64,000 nt of DNA from positions 11,960 through 75,959 of the forward strand of contig CAYQJV010000005.1 in NCBI GenBank assembly GCA_964417925.1. Direction: 5' to 3'. The translations under genes were made by a program, and so were the position numbers. Each line of letters opens with the position of its first letter. The first letter of the stretch is position 1. The notes below the pieces were generated by a model. The model searched no databases, had not been told where the DNA came from, and saw nothing but the letters and a program-made list of their open reading frames with translations. Positions 37,208 through 45,879 of this stretch are shown in pieces. This DNA is from CAYQJV01 sp964417925. GTDB lineage: Bacteria; Hydrothermota; Tepidihabitantia; B3-TA06; CAYQJV01.

Positions 37208-38536
37208 TCAGGATTTTAACTTTAAAATCGTAACATTTATCCTTTTCTTATCTATCTTACCTACAAGAAAGTACATCCCTGCAGGATACGAAGAAAAATC
37301 TATGCAGATATTTCCATATCCATTACAGGACAAAACCTTTCTTCCATTCACATCAAACACATCTACCGAATAACTTCTACATCCTTTATATAGGAAATAT
37401 CTATCAATATAAAAGACTTTTTTAAAAAGCCCCCCATCTTCGTTTTTCTCTTTAACTCCTACTGCATAGGAAGAACCATAAATATCCAGATTACCCTGCC
37501 TTTCATCAACCCATACAACAAGAAATTCCTTTCCTGTATGAACAATATCAATTTTCTCATTCTCCACCACTGTATTTTTGAAAGAAAGCCTCCCAAGTAG
37601 CTCCCAGGTGGCTCCCCCATCGGTTGAAATGCTCATATAGATGTTTCCTCCTTCTACATAGTATGCAGCAAAAACTGTATCGTTTGCATAAGTTACAGCA
37701 ATATTTTTGGTTGTACATTCAAACCCAGACACAGCAGAAACCTCAAATGAATTCCCTCCATCATGGGAGTATGCTACATATACGCATCCCTGGTCTCCAG
37801 TATACAGAGTAAAACCTACGTATACATCGTTACCAGAAAAATAAACACTTGAAATTTCCTCATCCCCAGGAAGAGAGGAAACTGTAACTGAAGGTGATAC
37901 AGAATGCCCTAAGATTTTGCATCCTTCAATATTTCCTTCATGTTGGTATACAACAAAAGCAGAATTTCCATTTGAAGCAATCCTTGGATTACTTTCTTCA
38001 TCCGCAGTAGCTGCAATTTCTAAATTATAAACTCCTCCTGAAGTTATGCAGTACCCTCTTATATCAGGGTTGTCTGCCTGAGTTCTATCTTCATAAACTA
38101 TGTATATTGTCCCATCATTAAGCACACATATATCGGGAAGATAGGCATTACTCCAGTCCTCACCAGGAATATAATGCGTTTCCCAGTTCTTAGCTGTATC
38201 AGTGGATATATACCAGTGAGGTGCATTTCCTACCTCAGGTGAGGGATCCGGACCTTCACATACAAGATACAGCACATTATTATCATCAACTGCAAGGGAT
38301 GGCCTCCTATTATCTGCTTGTGAAGCATACAAAAATGTGCCTTGATCTACCCATATACCATCAGGTATTTTAAGAGAAACGATAATATCATGTTCTGTAG
38401 TATATCTCGCATATTCATAGGCAAGATAAAAGATGCCTGTAGAGGAGTTATACTCTACATCAGGATAAAAATCATCTGCAGAATGGGCTCTTATTGCCTG
38501 ATCAAATTGCAAAAAAAGAAAAAAAATCCCCAGCAT
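37208..38536 (-). CDS. secreted BNR/Asp-box propeller protein with sorting-like C-terminus
   Basis: 442 residues. A short hydrophobic N-terminus (GIFFLFLQF), then a propeller with several Asp-box-like turns (STDTAKNWE, YSHDGGNSFE, STDGGATWELLG) over residues 30-350. The final 75 residues carry FDVNGRKVLSCN and SSYPAGMYFLVGKI, a sorting-type module. No sialidase catalytic residues were identified. AGGAGG precedes the ATG; 13 bp separate it from the FG-GAP gene. Confidence 0.78.
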   Translation of the reverse strand: MLGIFFLFLQFDQAIRAHSADDFYPDVEYNSSTGIFYLAYEYARYTTEHDIIVSLKIPDGIWVDQGTFLYASQADNRRPSLAVDDNNVLYLVCEGPDPSPEVGNAPHWYISTDTAKNWETHYIPGEDWSNAYLPDICVLNDGTIYIVYEDRTQADNPDIRGYCITSGGVYNLEIAATADEESNPRIASNGNSAFVVYQHEGNIEGCKILGHSVSPSVTVSSLPGDEEISSVYFSGNDVYVGFTLYTGDQGCVYVAYSHDGGNSFEVSAVSGFECTTKNIAVTYANDTVFAAYYVEGGNIYMSISTDGGATWELLGRLSFKNTVVENEKIDIVHTGKEFLVVWVDERQGNLDIYGSSYAVGVKEKNEDGGLFKKVFYIDRYFLYKGCRSYSVDVFDVNGRKVLSCNGYGNICIDFSSYPAGMYFLVGKIDKKRINVTILKLKS

Positions 38537-38544
38537 GTCTCCTC

Positions 38545-39825
38545 CTATTTAAGGACAATTAACCTCAGAGTAGCTTTTTGGGGCTTATCTATTTTTACAA
38601 AATATACCCCCTCACTAAGGAGATTTATCAAATATTCTGTACCTCTTTCTAACACAAATAGCCTTTCCCCATTCTTAGAATAAACTACCCCCTCAATCTC
38701 AGGAGGTAATCTATTAATAAAGGTTTTTTTAAAAACATACTTTTCTCTACTTCTCTCCTCTATACCTGTTCCAGGACCTATTCCACATACAGTATCATTG
38801 TATACCATGTATAAAGTTCCATCCTTATCCATTGCCATAGGAAGATCTACTCTATCAAAGATACTTTTTTCCCAATGTTTAATACCATCTTTATCAAAGC
38901 AGTATAAAATCCCATATGTAGATGCAACATATATGTTTTCCTTCCTATCTATCACTACAGGAGATACTATCTCTGTTCCGACTGGTTGCCTCCATTCAAT
39001 ACTGCCATCCTGTGGATCGATTTTATACAGATTACCGTCATCTGAACCAATATATATGTATCCAGAACTTGCTACTGCAGGAGCACATTGTAGATTATAA
39101 CCTATAGAGGTAAACCACTGAGGTGTTCCTGAAGGAGAAAAACAATAAAGCACACCATCCTTCCCAGGCATTACAACATCTCCTGAATGAAGCAACGCCC
39201 CTGCTTCTGTTCCTCCACCTGTGGGAACAAACCATTTCTGTGTGCCTGAAGGAGAAATACAAAAAACCCCTTGGTTTAATCCTCCATAAAATGACTGAAC
39301 ATATACATACCCTTCATCATCCACTACCGGAGCAGAAGTCACTTCTTGCCCAAGGTTTATCTCCCATATTACAGAACGATTTGCAGCATTGATGGAAACA
39401 AGCATTGTCTCTGCTGCAAAGAAAAGTCTACCCTGACTGTATATAATTGGTGAAGTAATTCTATGCCCTATCTCCTTCCTCCAAACCTCCTCTCCACTCA
39501 GTCTACTCACTGCATATAGGGTTCCATCAAAAGAACCTACATAGACTGTATCCTCCAGGATAATCGGAGTAGAGGTGATAAGGCCTTGAGTCAAAAATTT
39601 CCACCTCTCATTGCCTGAAGAATCTACAGAAATCAAGTATCCTGTTTGGGTACCGAAAAATAAATTTCCATCTTCATCAATCACAACCCCAGTGAGTATC
39701 TTATACCCACTGCCTTTTTTCCACTTTATTATAGGAGCATCAGGACCTATGGCCTCCCCCCTTCCACTGTGATAATAATCATGCTGGAACATAGGCCAAG
39801 GGTGGAGAAACAACCACAAAACCAT
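38545..39825 (-). CDS. PQQ-like beta-propeller protein, operon head
   Basis: 426 residues of repeated PQQ-type blades, each with a YVGS..G.LYA-style motif (VYVGSFDGTLYAVSR, GNLFFGTQTGYLISVDSSG, IYIGSDDGNLYKIDP, YVASTYGILYCFDKDG). It opens with HPWPMFQHDYYHSGRG, a motif seen at the start of many such propellers. The tail (LLSEGVYFVKIDKPQ) is a sorting-like module. There is no usual signal peptide, only a short hydrophobic start (MVLWLFLH), so export is less certain. A promoter at 39835-39862 leaves a leader of 2-3 nt at most. It heads the surface-protein operon reading to lspA. Confidence 0.8.
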   Translation of the reverse strand: MVLWLFLHPWPMFQHDYYHSGRGEAIGPDAPIIKWKKGSGYKILTGVVIDEDGNLFFGTQTGYLISVDSSGNERWKFLTQGLITSTPIILEDTVYVGSFDGTLYAVSRLSGEEVWRKEIGHRITSPIIYSQGRLFFAAETMLVSINAANRSVIWEINLGQEVTSAPVVDDEGYVYVQSFYGGLNQGVFCISPSGTQKWFVPTGGGTEAGALLHSGDVVMPGKDGVLYCFSPSGTPQWFTSIGYNLQCAPAVASSGYIYIGSDDGNLYKIDPQDGSIEWRQPVGTEIVSPVVIDRKENIYVASTYGILYCFDKDGIKHWEKSIFDRVDLPMAMDKDGTLYMVYNDTVCGIGPGTGIEERSREKYVFKKTFINRLPPEIEGVVYSKNGERLFVLERGTEYLINLLSEGVYFVKIDKPQKATLRLIVLK

Positions 39826-39834
39826 ATCTTTTTA

Positions 39835-39862
39835 AATATATACCTTTTTTGGAATTTGTCAA
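39835..39862 (-). promoter_or_regulatory. promoter of the surface-protein operon
   Basis: Minus strand TTGACA (39857-39862), 16-bp spacer, TATATT (39835-39840), 9 nt from the ATG at 39825. It is back-to-back with the promoter of the GGDEF gene and gives a near-leaderless transcript. Confidence 0.72.
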
Positions 39863-39874
39863 CTTTTCAAAAAT

Positions 39875-39902
39875 TTGACTTTTTAACTTAAATGATTAAA
39901 TT
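39875..39902 (+). promoter_or_regulatory. promoter of leaderless GGDEF gene
   Basis: TTGACT (39875-39880), 16-bp spacer, TAAATT (39897-39902), 6 nt to the ATG at 39909. The -10 box matches consensus at only 4 of 6 positions. No Shine-Dalgarno sequence. Confidence 0.55.
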
Positions 39903-39908
39903 TATATA

Positions 39909-42068
39909 ATGCAAAAAGAAACCCAACTTTTAAGGAATATTTTTGAAAGAATTAAAAAGTTCAAAAATTGGAAATTAAAGGTGGAAATATCCAACGAAGA
40001 AAGGGACAAAGATAAAAGTATTGCATTAAAAATAGGGGATAGAACTCTTTTGATCTCAGGATTTAAGGAATCTGAGAAAAATGTTATCAATGAAATTATA
40101 GAAATAATCTATGAAGCAGAACGATTCAAAATGGAAAAGTACACAGATACAATGACAGGACTCTTTAATAAAGAGTATTTTATGCAAAAAATGAAGGAAA
40201 ACATAGAAAAACTGCGCCAAGAACTTCTCAATAAGGAAAAAAAAGAACACAGGAAAAGTTTTGATTTAAGTATGCTTCACATTGACCTTGACCATTTCAA
40301 AAGAATAAACGATACCTGGGGGCACAGCATAGGGGATGCTGTGTTAAAATCCTTTGCCTGTTACATTGAAAATTTCTCACTTTCCTATTTTAAAGAAGAC
40401 ACTGAAGTTATCACCGCAAGACTTGGAGGAGAAGAATTTGGAATTCTCCTCCCCAACACTCCTGGAACCATAGCACGAAGTTTCGCAGAAACTCTACTTG
40501 AAAATCTAAAATCAAAAAGTATAGTAAAAAAAGAAAAAGATATCCCCTCCATATCAGTAACTGCAAGCATTGGAGTTGCAACACTTAAAAGTGCTGAATG
40601 TTTATCAGGAAACTTTAATGCAGATGCCTTAGCATCAAAACTTTACAATGACGCCGATGTTGCAACCTATGTTGCTAAGAAACTTGGCAGAGCCAGAGTA
40701 ATAGCCTATGAAAGAATAAAATACGAAGGGGGTACAGTAATAGATTATGATGAAACTACAGAGATAGTGGTGATAGACATAGGAAGTGATATGGGGGTGA
40801 ATGTTGGTGATATCTTTAAAGTTTATGATAATAAAAAATTTACTGGAGAAAGCCCTATTTATGAACCAGGCTCAAAGGAGAAAATCATAGGGTATTACCC
40901 TAAGATTCCCTTAGGCGAAATAGAAGTAATAATGGTACAGCCTGGTGTTTCATTTGCAAAAAGAATAGGTACTGAACCTTTTACAGTAAAGCCAGGTTTT
41001 GTACTTGAGTACTCAACAAGGGAGAGGGATAAAACCTCTGTGGAAAGAAGAAAAAGAGAAAGAAGAGCAAAAGGATTCATCTCTGAGAGAGGTATTTTTG
41101 AAAAAAGATTGGCCGAGGTTTCCTCTCAGGAAAGTTTTATAGTAAGCATAATGGCAATGGACAATTTCAGGATAATAACCGACAGACTGGGAAGTGCAAG
41201 AGTAGAGAAGCTTTACAAAAAGGTTATCAAAGATATAGACAGCTTTCTGCCAGAAGGTTCTATAATGGCGAGACTCTCAAATGAAGAGATAGGAATAATT
41301 CCATCCCATATGGAGGATAAAGAGATTAAAAGAATCTTTGAAGGTATAATAGAGGAATTAAAAAATCAAGAAAACATTGGTTTTTCTGCAGGGATATACA
41401 GTGCCCTAAAATGGGAAAAGGGAAGAAAGTATGCTTTAGAATGTGCACGAAAAGCACTTGAAATTGCGAGATTTGAGGGGGGTGCCAAAGTAGTAATATT
41501 TGATGAAAAGAATGCAACCAAAAAACTTGAATTTTACATAAAACATAGAGATTACGAACATATTTTGGAGGAATACAACAGCTTGATAAAACTGGGACTT
41601 TCGGTCAAGGGATTGAGAAGTGTGTATGCAGAGGCTCTTTACTACTTTGGAAAACTTGAAGAAGCCTTAAAGGAAAATCTTACTGCATTGAAAGAATCTC
41701 CAAACAATCCAGAGATTTTAAAAAACATTGCCTATACTTATCTTGAACTGGGAAGGGCCGAAGAGGCACTTAGATACTTTAAAAAATTGGAAGAGAATAA
41801 TCAACTGTATGAAATTGCAAAAGACGCTCCTTGGATATTTAGAGATTATGGAATAGTGCTTTACAACTTGGGTAAATACAGGGAAGCCGAGAAGAAATTA
41901 ACTGAGGCCGTTCAGCTGGAGAATACGGATGCCATGTCCTATTATTATAGGGCTATGTGTAGAGTAAAAGAGAAAGAAATTGAAAAGGCAAAGGAAGATT
42001 TAATAAAGGCAGTAGGTCTTGGTTATAAGGAACTATCTGAAGAGGCATCAAAAATTTTAGGAGGTTAA
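39909..42068 (+). CDS. GGDEF diguanylate cyclase with second degenerate GGDEF and TPR repeats
   Basis: 719 residues. Residues about 78-235 form an active-looking GGDEF domain: TDTMTGLFNKEYF, HIDLDHFKRINDTWGH, and the signature RLGGEEFGILLPN (GGEEF 173-177). The RxxD inhibitory site five residues upstream is absent. A small beta domain follows (about 245-345; IVVIDIGSDMGVNVGDIFKV). A second GGDEF-like domain (about 385-510) is degenerate, with RLSNEEIG in place of the signature. The last 200 residues are TPR repeats. It probably makes cyclic di-GMP in the cytoplasm; no membrane segment is visible. Probably leaderless. YjbQ follows after 1 nt. Confidence 0.87.
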   Translation: MQKETQLLRNIFERIKKFKNWKLKVEISNEERDKDKSIALKIGDRTLLISGFKESEKNVINEIIEIIYEAERFKMEKYTDTMTGLFNKEYFMQKMKENIEKLRQELLNKEKKEHRKSFDLSMLHIDLDHFKRINDTWGHSIGDAVLKSFACYIENFSLSYFKEDTEVITARLGGEEFGILLPNTPGTIARSFAETLLENLKSKSIVKKEKDIPSISVTASIGVATLKSAECLSGNFNADALASKLYNDADVATYVAKKLGRARVIAYERIKYEGGTVIDYDETTEIVVIDIGSDMGVNVGDIFKVYDNKKFTGESPIYEPGSKEKIIGYYPKIPLGEIEVIMVQPGVSFAKRIGTEPFTVKPGFVLEYSTRERDKTSVERRKRERRAKGFISERGIFEKRLAEVSSQESFIVSIMAMDNFRIITDRLGSARVEKLYKKVIKDIDSFLPEGSIMARLSNEEIGIIPSHMEDKEIKRIFEGIIEELKNQENIGFSAGIYSALKWEKGRKYALECARKALEIARFEGGAKVVIFDEKNATKKLEFYIKHRDYEHILEEYNSLIKLGLSVKGLRSVYAEALYYFGKLEEALKENLTALKESPNNPEILKNIAYTYLELGRAEEALRYFKKLEENNQLYEIAKDAPWIFRDYGIVLYNLGKYREAEKKLTEAVQLENTDAMSYYYRAMCRVKEKEIEKAKEDLIKAVGLGYKELSEEASKILGG

Positions 42069-42069
42069 G

Positions 42070-42486
42070 ATGGTATATACTGAAGAAATTACATTCTCTA
42101 CAAAAGGGTTTAACGATATCATAGATATCACCCAAGAGGTTAAAAATGTGGTTAAAAAAAGCGGTATAAAAAATGGAATTGTATGTATCTCTCTTCCCGG
42201 ATCTACAGGTGGAATTACCACCATTGAATACGAACCAGGACTAATTCAGGATATAAAAGAAATACTGGAACAACTGGCTCCTATGAATAGAAGGTATCAT
42301 CATGATGATACATGGCATGATGGAAATGGCTATGCCCACATACGCTCTGCACTTATAGGAACCAGTGTTACATTTCCCATACTTAACCAAGATGTAGTAC
42401 TTGGAACATGGCAGCAGATAATTTTCATAGATTTTGATAACAGGCCAAGAAATAGAAGACTGGTGGTGCAGATAATAGGAGAATAA
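42070..42486 (+). CDS. YjbQ family protein (UPF0047)
   Basis: 138 residues, full length for this small conserved family, some members of which have a weak thiamine-phosphate synthase activity. Family motifs: GIVCISLPGSTGGITTIEYE, the His-rich HHDDTWHDGNGYAHIRSALIG, and GTWQQIIFIDFDNRPR. A GGAGG site inside the end of the GGDEF gene serves it, so the two are co-transcribed. The physiological role is uncertain. Confidence 0.88.
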   Translation: MVYTEEITFSTKGFNDIIDITQEVKNVVKKSGIKNGIVCISLPGSTGGITTIEYEPGLIQDIKEILEQLAPMNRRYHHDDTWHDGNGYAHIRSALIGTSVTFPILNQDVVLGTWQQIIFIDFDNRPRNRRLVVQIIGE

Positions 42487-42492
42487 AAATAC

Positions 42493-42520
42493 TTGACATA
42501 TTACAATAAATGTGTATTCT
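42493..42520 (+). promoter_or_regulatory. promoter of the zapB-like/zapA/6S/rny run
   Basis: TTGACA (42493-42498), 16-bp spacer, TATTCT (42515-42520). The first gene starts at 42539 behind GGAGGAG, so this unit is leadered. Confidence 0.7.
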
Positions 42521-42538
42521 TATCAAATGGAGGAGAAG

Positions 42539-42715
42539 ATGGAAGAAAAGTTAAAATTATTAGAGGAAAAATTGGAATTGTTATTAACGCAAATACATAA
42601 CTTAAAAGCAGAAAATGAAACTTTAAAAAGAAGGATACAAGAATTGGAGGGAGCAAGAGAGGAAGCTTTGCAAAGAATAGATGCATTGATTGACAAACTG
42701 GGTAATTTTGTCTAA
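42539..42715 (+). CDS. small coiled-coil protein, ZapB-like position
   Basis: About 58 residues, almost entirely heptad coiled coil (MEEKLKLLEEKLELLLTQIH, NLKAENETLKRRIQELE). The start at 42539 is chosen because GGAGGAG lies just upstream; a start at 42512 would translate the ribosome-binding site. It lies 19 nt before zapA. Small coiled-coil proteins often precede zapA in other phyla and are annotated as ZapB-like; homology is too weak here to name it. Confidence 0.7.
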   Translation: MEEKLKLLEEKLELLLTQIHNLKAENETLKRRIQELEGAREEALQRIDALIDKLGNFV

Positions 42716-42734
42716 AATTTAAAAAGGGAGCTTT

Positions 42735-42980
42735 ATGGAGGAGACGACGGTTAATATTTTTGGAGTTGAAATAAAGATGAGGCATAATACTCCAGAGGAG
42801 AGATTTAGAAGAGTGGTAAAGATGGTAGATGAAATGTTGAAAAACACTCAGGAGAGATTTAAAGACCTCTCTGCAAGAAAGGTAGCTATACTGGTTTCCT
42901 TGGAACTTGCAAACAGATTGGAGGAAGCAAAAGAGGGAATTGACCGGTTACTGGGAAAGATAGAAAAAGAGATAGAGTAG
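42735..42980 (+). CDS. zapA: cell division protein ZapA
   Basis: 81 residues. ZapA crosslinks FtsZ filaments at midcell. The N-terminal beta-strand motif (TTVNIFGVEIKMRHNTPEER), the helix with VVKMVDEMLKN and the C-terminal coiled coil (AILVSLELANRLEEAKEGID) match the family; length is normal. A GGGAG site precedes the ATG. The 6S RNA gene follows at once, the same neighbour order seen in other phyla. Confidence 0.88.
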   Translation: MEETTVNIFGVEIKMRHNTPEERFRRVVKMVDEMLKNTQERFKDLSARKVAILVSLELANRLEEAKEGIDRLLGKIEKEIE

Positions 42981-42990
42981 TTAAGAAAAA

Positions 42991-43170
42991 GCTCCCTGCC
43001 GTGCACGTGGTGGTTGGATGGTCTTGGGCCAACACTCAGGAAATGGGGGTTGATAGCCTATACCGATTGCGGCTCCGTGAGGAGCTACATAAGGTATGGG
43101 CTGAAGACCCCCCACCTTTACCCTGGGTTCAAAGACCCCTACCCACCACGGCACAGTGCAGGGATTTTTA
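42991..43170 (+). ncRNA. ssrS: 6S RNA
   Basis: A long rod-like RNA mimicking an open promoter to bind RNA polymerase. The terminal stem pairs 42994-43013 with 43143-43163 (CCCTGC with GCAGGG, GTGC with GCAC, CGTGGTGG with CCACCACG). Inward, GGTCTT (43020-43025) pairs with AAGACC (43132-43137), then an unpaired central bubble, then GGGGGT with ACCCCC, AGCC with GGGC, and a small hairpin GGCTCC/GGAGCT at the tip. GGGATTTTTATTT ends it, terminator-like. The zapA-ssrS order is classical for 6S RNA. The ORF across it is not real. Confidence 0.88.
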
Positions 43171-43208
43171 TTTGTTAAGTTTTAAAAATTTTAGAAAGGA
43201 GTGGGAGC

Positions 43209-44756
43209 ATGTTGGCTTATTTGATTTTAGCAGGCATTTTAGGAGTTGGCTTTGGTTTTTTAATTTCTCATTTAATTGTTATCGCAAGAATCACAAAGGT
43301 AAAGGAGAGAGCGAATGAAATAATCAGACAAGCAGAAACAAAGGCAAAGGAGATTATAAAGAATGCTGAACTTTCCATAAAGGAAAGGTGGATAAACTTA
43401 AAATCCAAACTGGAAAAGGAACTTGCAGGAGAAAGGAAGGAACTCGAAAGATTTGCTAAATCTCTTTCTGAAAGGGAAGCCCGCCTGGAAAAGAGAAGTC
43501 AATATCTTACAGAAAGAGAAAGTGCTTTAATAAGGAATGAAAAACATCTTACAAACCTTGAAAAAATTCTCAAAACAAAGATAGAAAGGTATGATCAACT
43601 CATAGAAGAGGAAATAGAAAAGCTGGAAAAACTCTCTGCTCTTTCCAGAGAGGACGCAAAAAAAGAACTGTTCAACAGAATCAAGCAACAGGCAGAGCAG
43701 GAGGCTTATGAGATGGTAAAGGAGATAAAGGAAAGAGCCAAAAAGGAGGCAGAGGAACGAGCAAAAGAGATAATATCTCAAGCAATTCAGAGGATAGGAT
43801 TGGGGCATTGGTCAGAAACCACGGTCTCTGTGATCTCCCTTCCTTCTGATGAATTGAAGGGAAGAATAATAGGTAGAGAGGGAAGAAACATAAGAACTTT
43901 TGAAACACTCACAGGGGTGGAAGTATTGGTTGATGACACGCCCGGTGCAGTAATTCTTTCTGCATTTGATCCTTTAAGAAGAGAAAAGGCAAAGATAGCC
44001 ATGGAAAAGTTAATATCAGATGGAAGGATACATCCTGCAAGGATAGAGGAAGTGATAAAAGAGGTAGAAAGGGAAATGGAGAAAATCATAAGGCAAACCG
44101 GAGAGAACACTGCACGCAACATCGGAATAATAGATTTGAATCCTGCTTTTTATACCTACATTGGGAAGATGAAGTTCAGAACCAGTTATGGGCAAAACCT
44201 GTTACAGCACTCTATTGAAGTAGCAAGACTTGCATCTCTAATGGCTGAAGAGCTGAATCTTGACACTCAAATTGCAAAAAGGGCAGGCCTTTTACATGAC
44301 ATAGGTAAGGTAGCAGATTCAGGATACGAAGGTCCCCATGCTTTAATAGGAGCAAAAATAGCAGAGCAGTTAGGGGAAACTCCAGTAGTAGTAAATGCAA
44401 TTGCTGCTCACCACGAGGAAACAGTACCTAAAACCCCTTATGCTTTTATTGTCTCTGCAGCAGATGCAATATCGGGAGCAAGACCAGGAGCAAGAAGAGA
44501 AACCTTGGAGTCGTACCTTAAAAGGTTAGAGAAACTCGAAGATATAGCTATGTCCTATAAAGGAGTGGAAAAAGCATATGCAATTCAGGCGGGAAGGGAG
44601 TTAAGGGTTCTGGTGCAACCTGAAGAGATATCTGACATGGAGGCAGAACAGCTGGCAAAGGAGATATCTGCCCATATACAAAAAGAACTTAAATATCCTG
44701 GATACATAAAGGTCGTAGTAATAAGGGAGACGAGAAAGGTGGAATATGCAAGATGA
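43209..44756 (+). CDS. rny: ribonuclease Y
   Basis: A membrane-tethered endoribonuclease that starts mRNA decay. 515 residues: one N-terminal membrane helix (about 3-24), a long coiled coil (about 28-195), a KH RNA-binding domain with GRIIGREGRNIR (218-229), and an HD domain with His334 and the HD pair in LLHDIGK (363-364), then HHEE (401-404). Full length. A strong AAAGGAG site precedes the ATG. It shares the window with RNase E/G, so both main mRNA-decay initiators are present. Confidence 0.95.
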   Translation: MLAYLILAGILGVGFGFLISHLIVIARITKVKERANEIIRQAETKAKEIIKNAELSIKERWINLKSKLEKELAGERKELERFAKSLSEREARLEKRSQYLTERESALIRNEKHLTNLEKILKTKIERYDQLIEEEIEKLEKLSALSREDAKKELFNRIKQQAEQEAYEMVKEIKERAKKEAEERAKEIISQAIQRIGLGHWSETTVSVISLPSDELKGRIIGREGRNIRTFETLTGVEVLVDDTPGAVILSAFDPLRREKAKIAMEKLISDGRIHPARIEEVIKEVEREMEKIIRQTGENTARNIGIIDLNPAFYTYIGKMKFRTSYGQNLLQHSIEVARLASLMAEELNLDTQIAKRAGLLHDIGKVADSGYEGPHALIGAKIAEQLGETPVVVNAIAAHHEETVPKTPYAFIVSAADAISGARPGARRETLESYLKRLEKLEDIAMSYKGVEKAYAIQAGRELRVLVQPEEISDMEAEQLAKEISAHIQKELKYPGYIKVVVIRETRKVEYAR

Positions 44757-45502
44757 GGATAATAACTTTTACAACCGATTTTGGAGATAAAGATGGCTTT
44801 ACCGCGATGATGAAGGGAATGATTCTCTCCTATACCAAGAATGTAATATTTGTGGATATTTCCAATGAAATTCAACCCTTCAAAATAGAACAGGCAGAGT
44901 TCATTTTAAAAAACAGTTTTTACTGGTTCCCCGAAGAAACAATTCACATAGGTGTAGTTGATCCAGGCGTAGGTGGAAAAAGAAGAGGAATTATTGTGCA
45001 TTATAAAAAACATTTTTTTGTAGGTCCTGACAATGGAATTTTCTCTTTTGCAGTAGAGGATGGAGGAAAAATCTACCGGATAAAAGAAGAACTTTTTAGC
45101 CAGAAAAGTCATACCTTTCATGGAAGAGACGTCTTTGCAACAACTGCGGGGATAATTCTATCCAAAGGAATAGAATGCATAGGAGAGCCTATTGAAAAAG
45201 CAGTGGTGTTAAAAGAAAAAAAGCCCCAGCAAAAAGGAAATAGAGTGATAGGAAAAGTTGTACACATAGACAGGTTTGGGAACCTTATTACAAACATAAA
45301 ACCCTCGGATGTAAAAAAGGGAGTGATTTTTTTCAAAGGGAAAAAACTCACCTATAAGAGGTGTTATGAAGAAGGTGGTGAAGAACCCTTTTTTGTTATA
45401 GATGGATATGGGTACTATGAAATCTCTTTAAAAGAGAAAAGTGCCCAAAAGTTCTTTAATGCAGAGATAGGTGATGAGGTAACATTTTTAAAGGAGGAAT
45501 AA
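44753..45502 (+). CDS. SAM hydroxide adenosyltransferase (DUF62 family)
   Basis: 249 residues. This family hydrolyses S-adenosylmethionine to adenosine and methionine. Motifs: TTDFGDKDGF (7-16), VVDPGVGGKRRG with Asp70 and Arg77/78, VGPDNGIF, FHGRDVFATTAG with its His, and DRFGNLITNI. These fit the Asp-Arg-His set proposed for the hydrolase and lack a chlorinase/fluorinase halide pocket as far as I can see. ATGA overlap with rny couples their translation. Confidence 0.88.
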   Translation: MRIITFTTDFGDKDGFTAMMKGMILSYTKNVIFVDISNEIQPFKIEQAEFILKNSFYWFPEETIHIGVVDPGVGGKRRGIIVHYKKHFFVGPDNGIFSFAVEDGGKIYRIKEELFSQKSHTFHGRDVFATTAGIILSKGIECIGEPIEKAVVLKEKKPQQKGNRVIGKVVHIDRFGNLITNIKPSDVKKGVIFFKGKKLTYKRCYEEGGEEPFFVIDGYGYYEISLKEKSAQKFFNAEIGDEVTFLKEE

Positions 45503-45870
45503 TGGAATTCTTTTTTATAGAAGAAAGATTCTTCAAAGAAAGAGCATCCTGGATTCCTCCTGTAGATCTTTTTCTAACCGATAATCATGTAATGATTTTT
45601 GCAGAACTTCCCGGTATACAAAAGGAAGATATTGAGGTTACAGTTTCTACTGATTATGTAGAAATAAGAGGAATAAAAAGAGAACCAGAGGAGTTCAGGG
45701 ATGCAATACATTTTTATAAACTTGAATCATCCTATGGGAGTTTTGTGCGGAGAATAGGAATCCCCTGTAAAGTAATAGCAGATGAGACAGAAACCGAGTT
45801 TACAAATGGCATCCTTAAAATAAAGATACCAATAAAGAAAAAAAGAGAGATAGAAATACCCATTGAATAG
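45502..45870 (+). CDS. Hsp20/alpha-crystallin family small heat-shock protein
   Basis: 122 residues. The alpha-crystallin domain spans nearly all of it (about 20-110): PPVDLFLTDNHVMIFAELPG, KEDIEVTVSTDYVEIRG, SYGSFVRRIGIPC, and the FTNGILKIKIPI end with the I-x-I motif. It is a holdase chaperone against aggregation. TAATG overlap with the SAM hydrolase gene and 9 nt before lon make a chaperone-protease pair. Confidence 0.92.
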   Translation: MEFFFIEERFFKERASWIPPVDLFLTDNHVMIFAELPGIQKEDIEVTVSTDYVEIRGIKREPEEFRDAIHFYKLESSYGSFVRRIGIPCKVIADETETEFTNGILKIKIPIKKKREIEIPIE

Positions 45871-45879
45871 GGAGGAAAA

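Noticed and set aside
43001..43318. Open frame of 105 codons between zapA and rny
   Set aside because: It covers the 6S RNA rod structure and overlaps rny in another frame; no ribosome-binding site and no protein-like composition.
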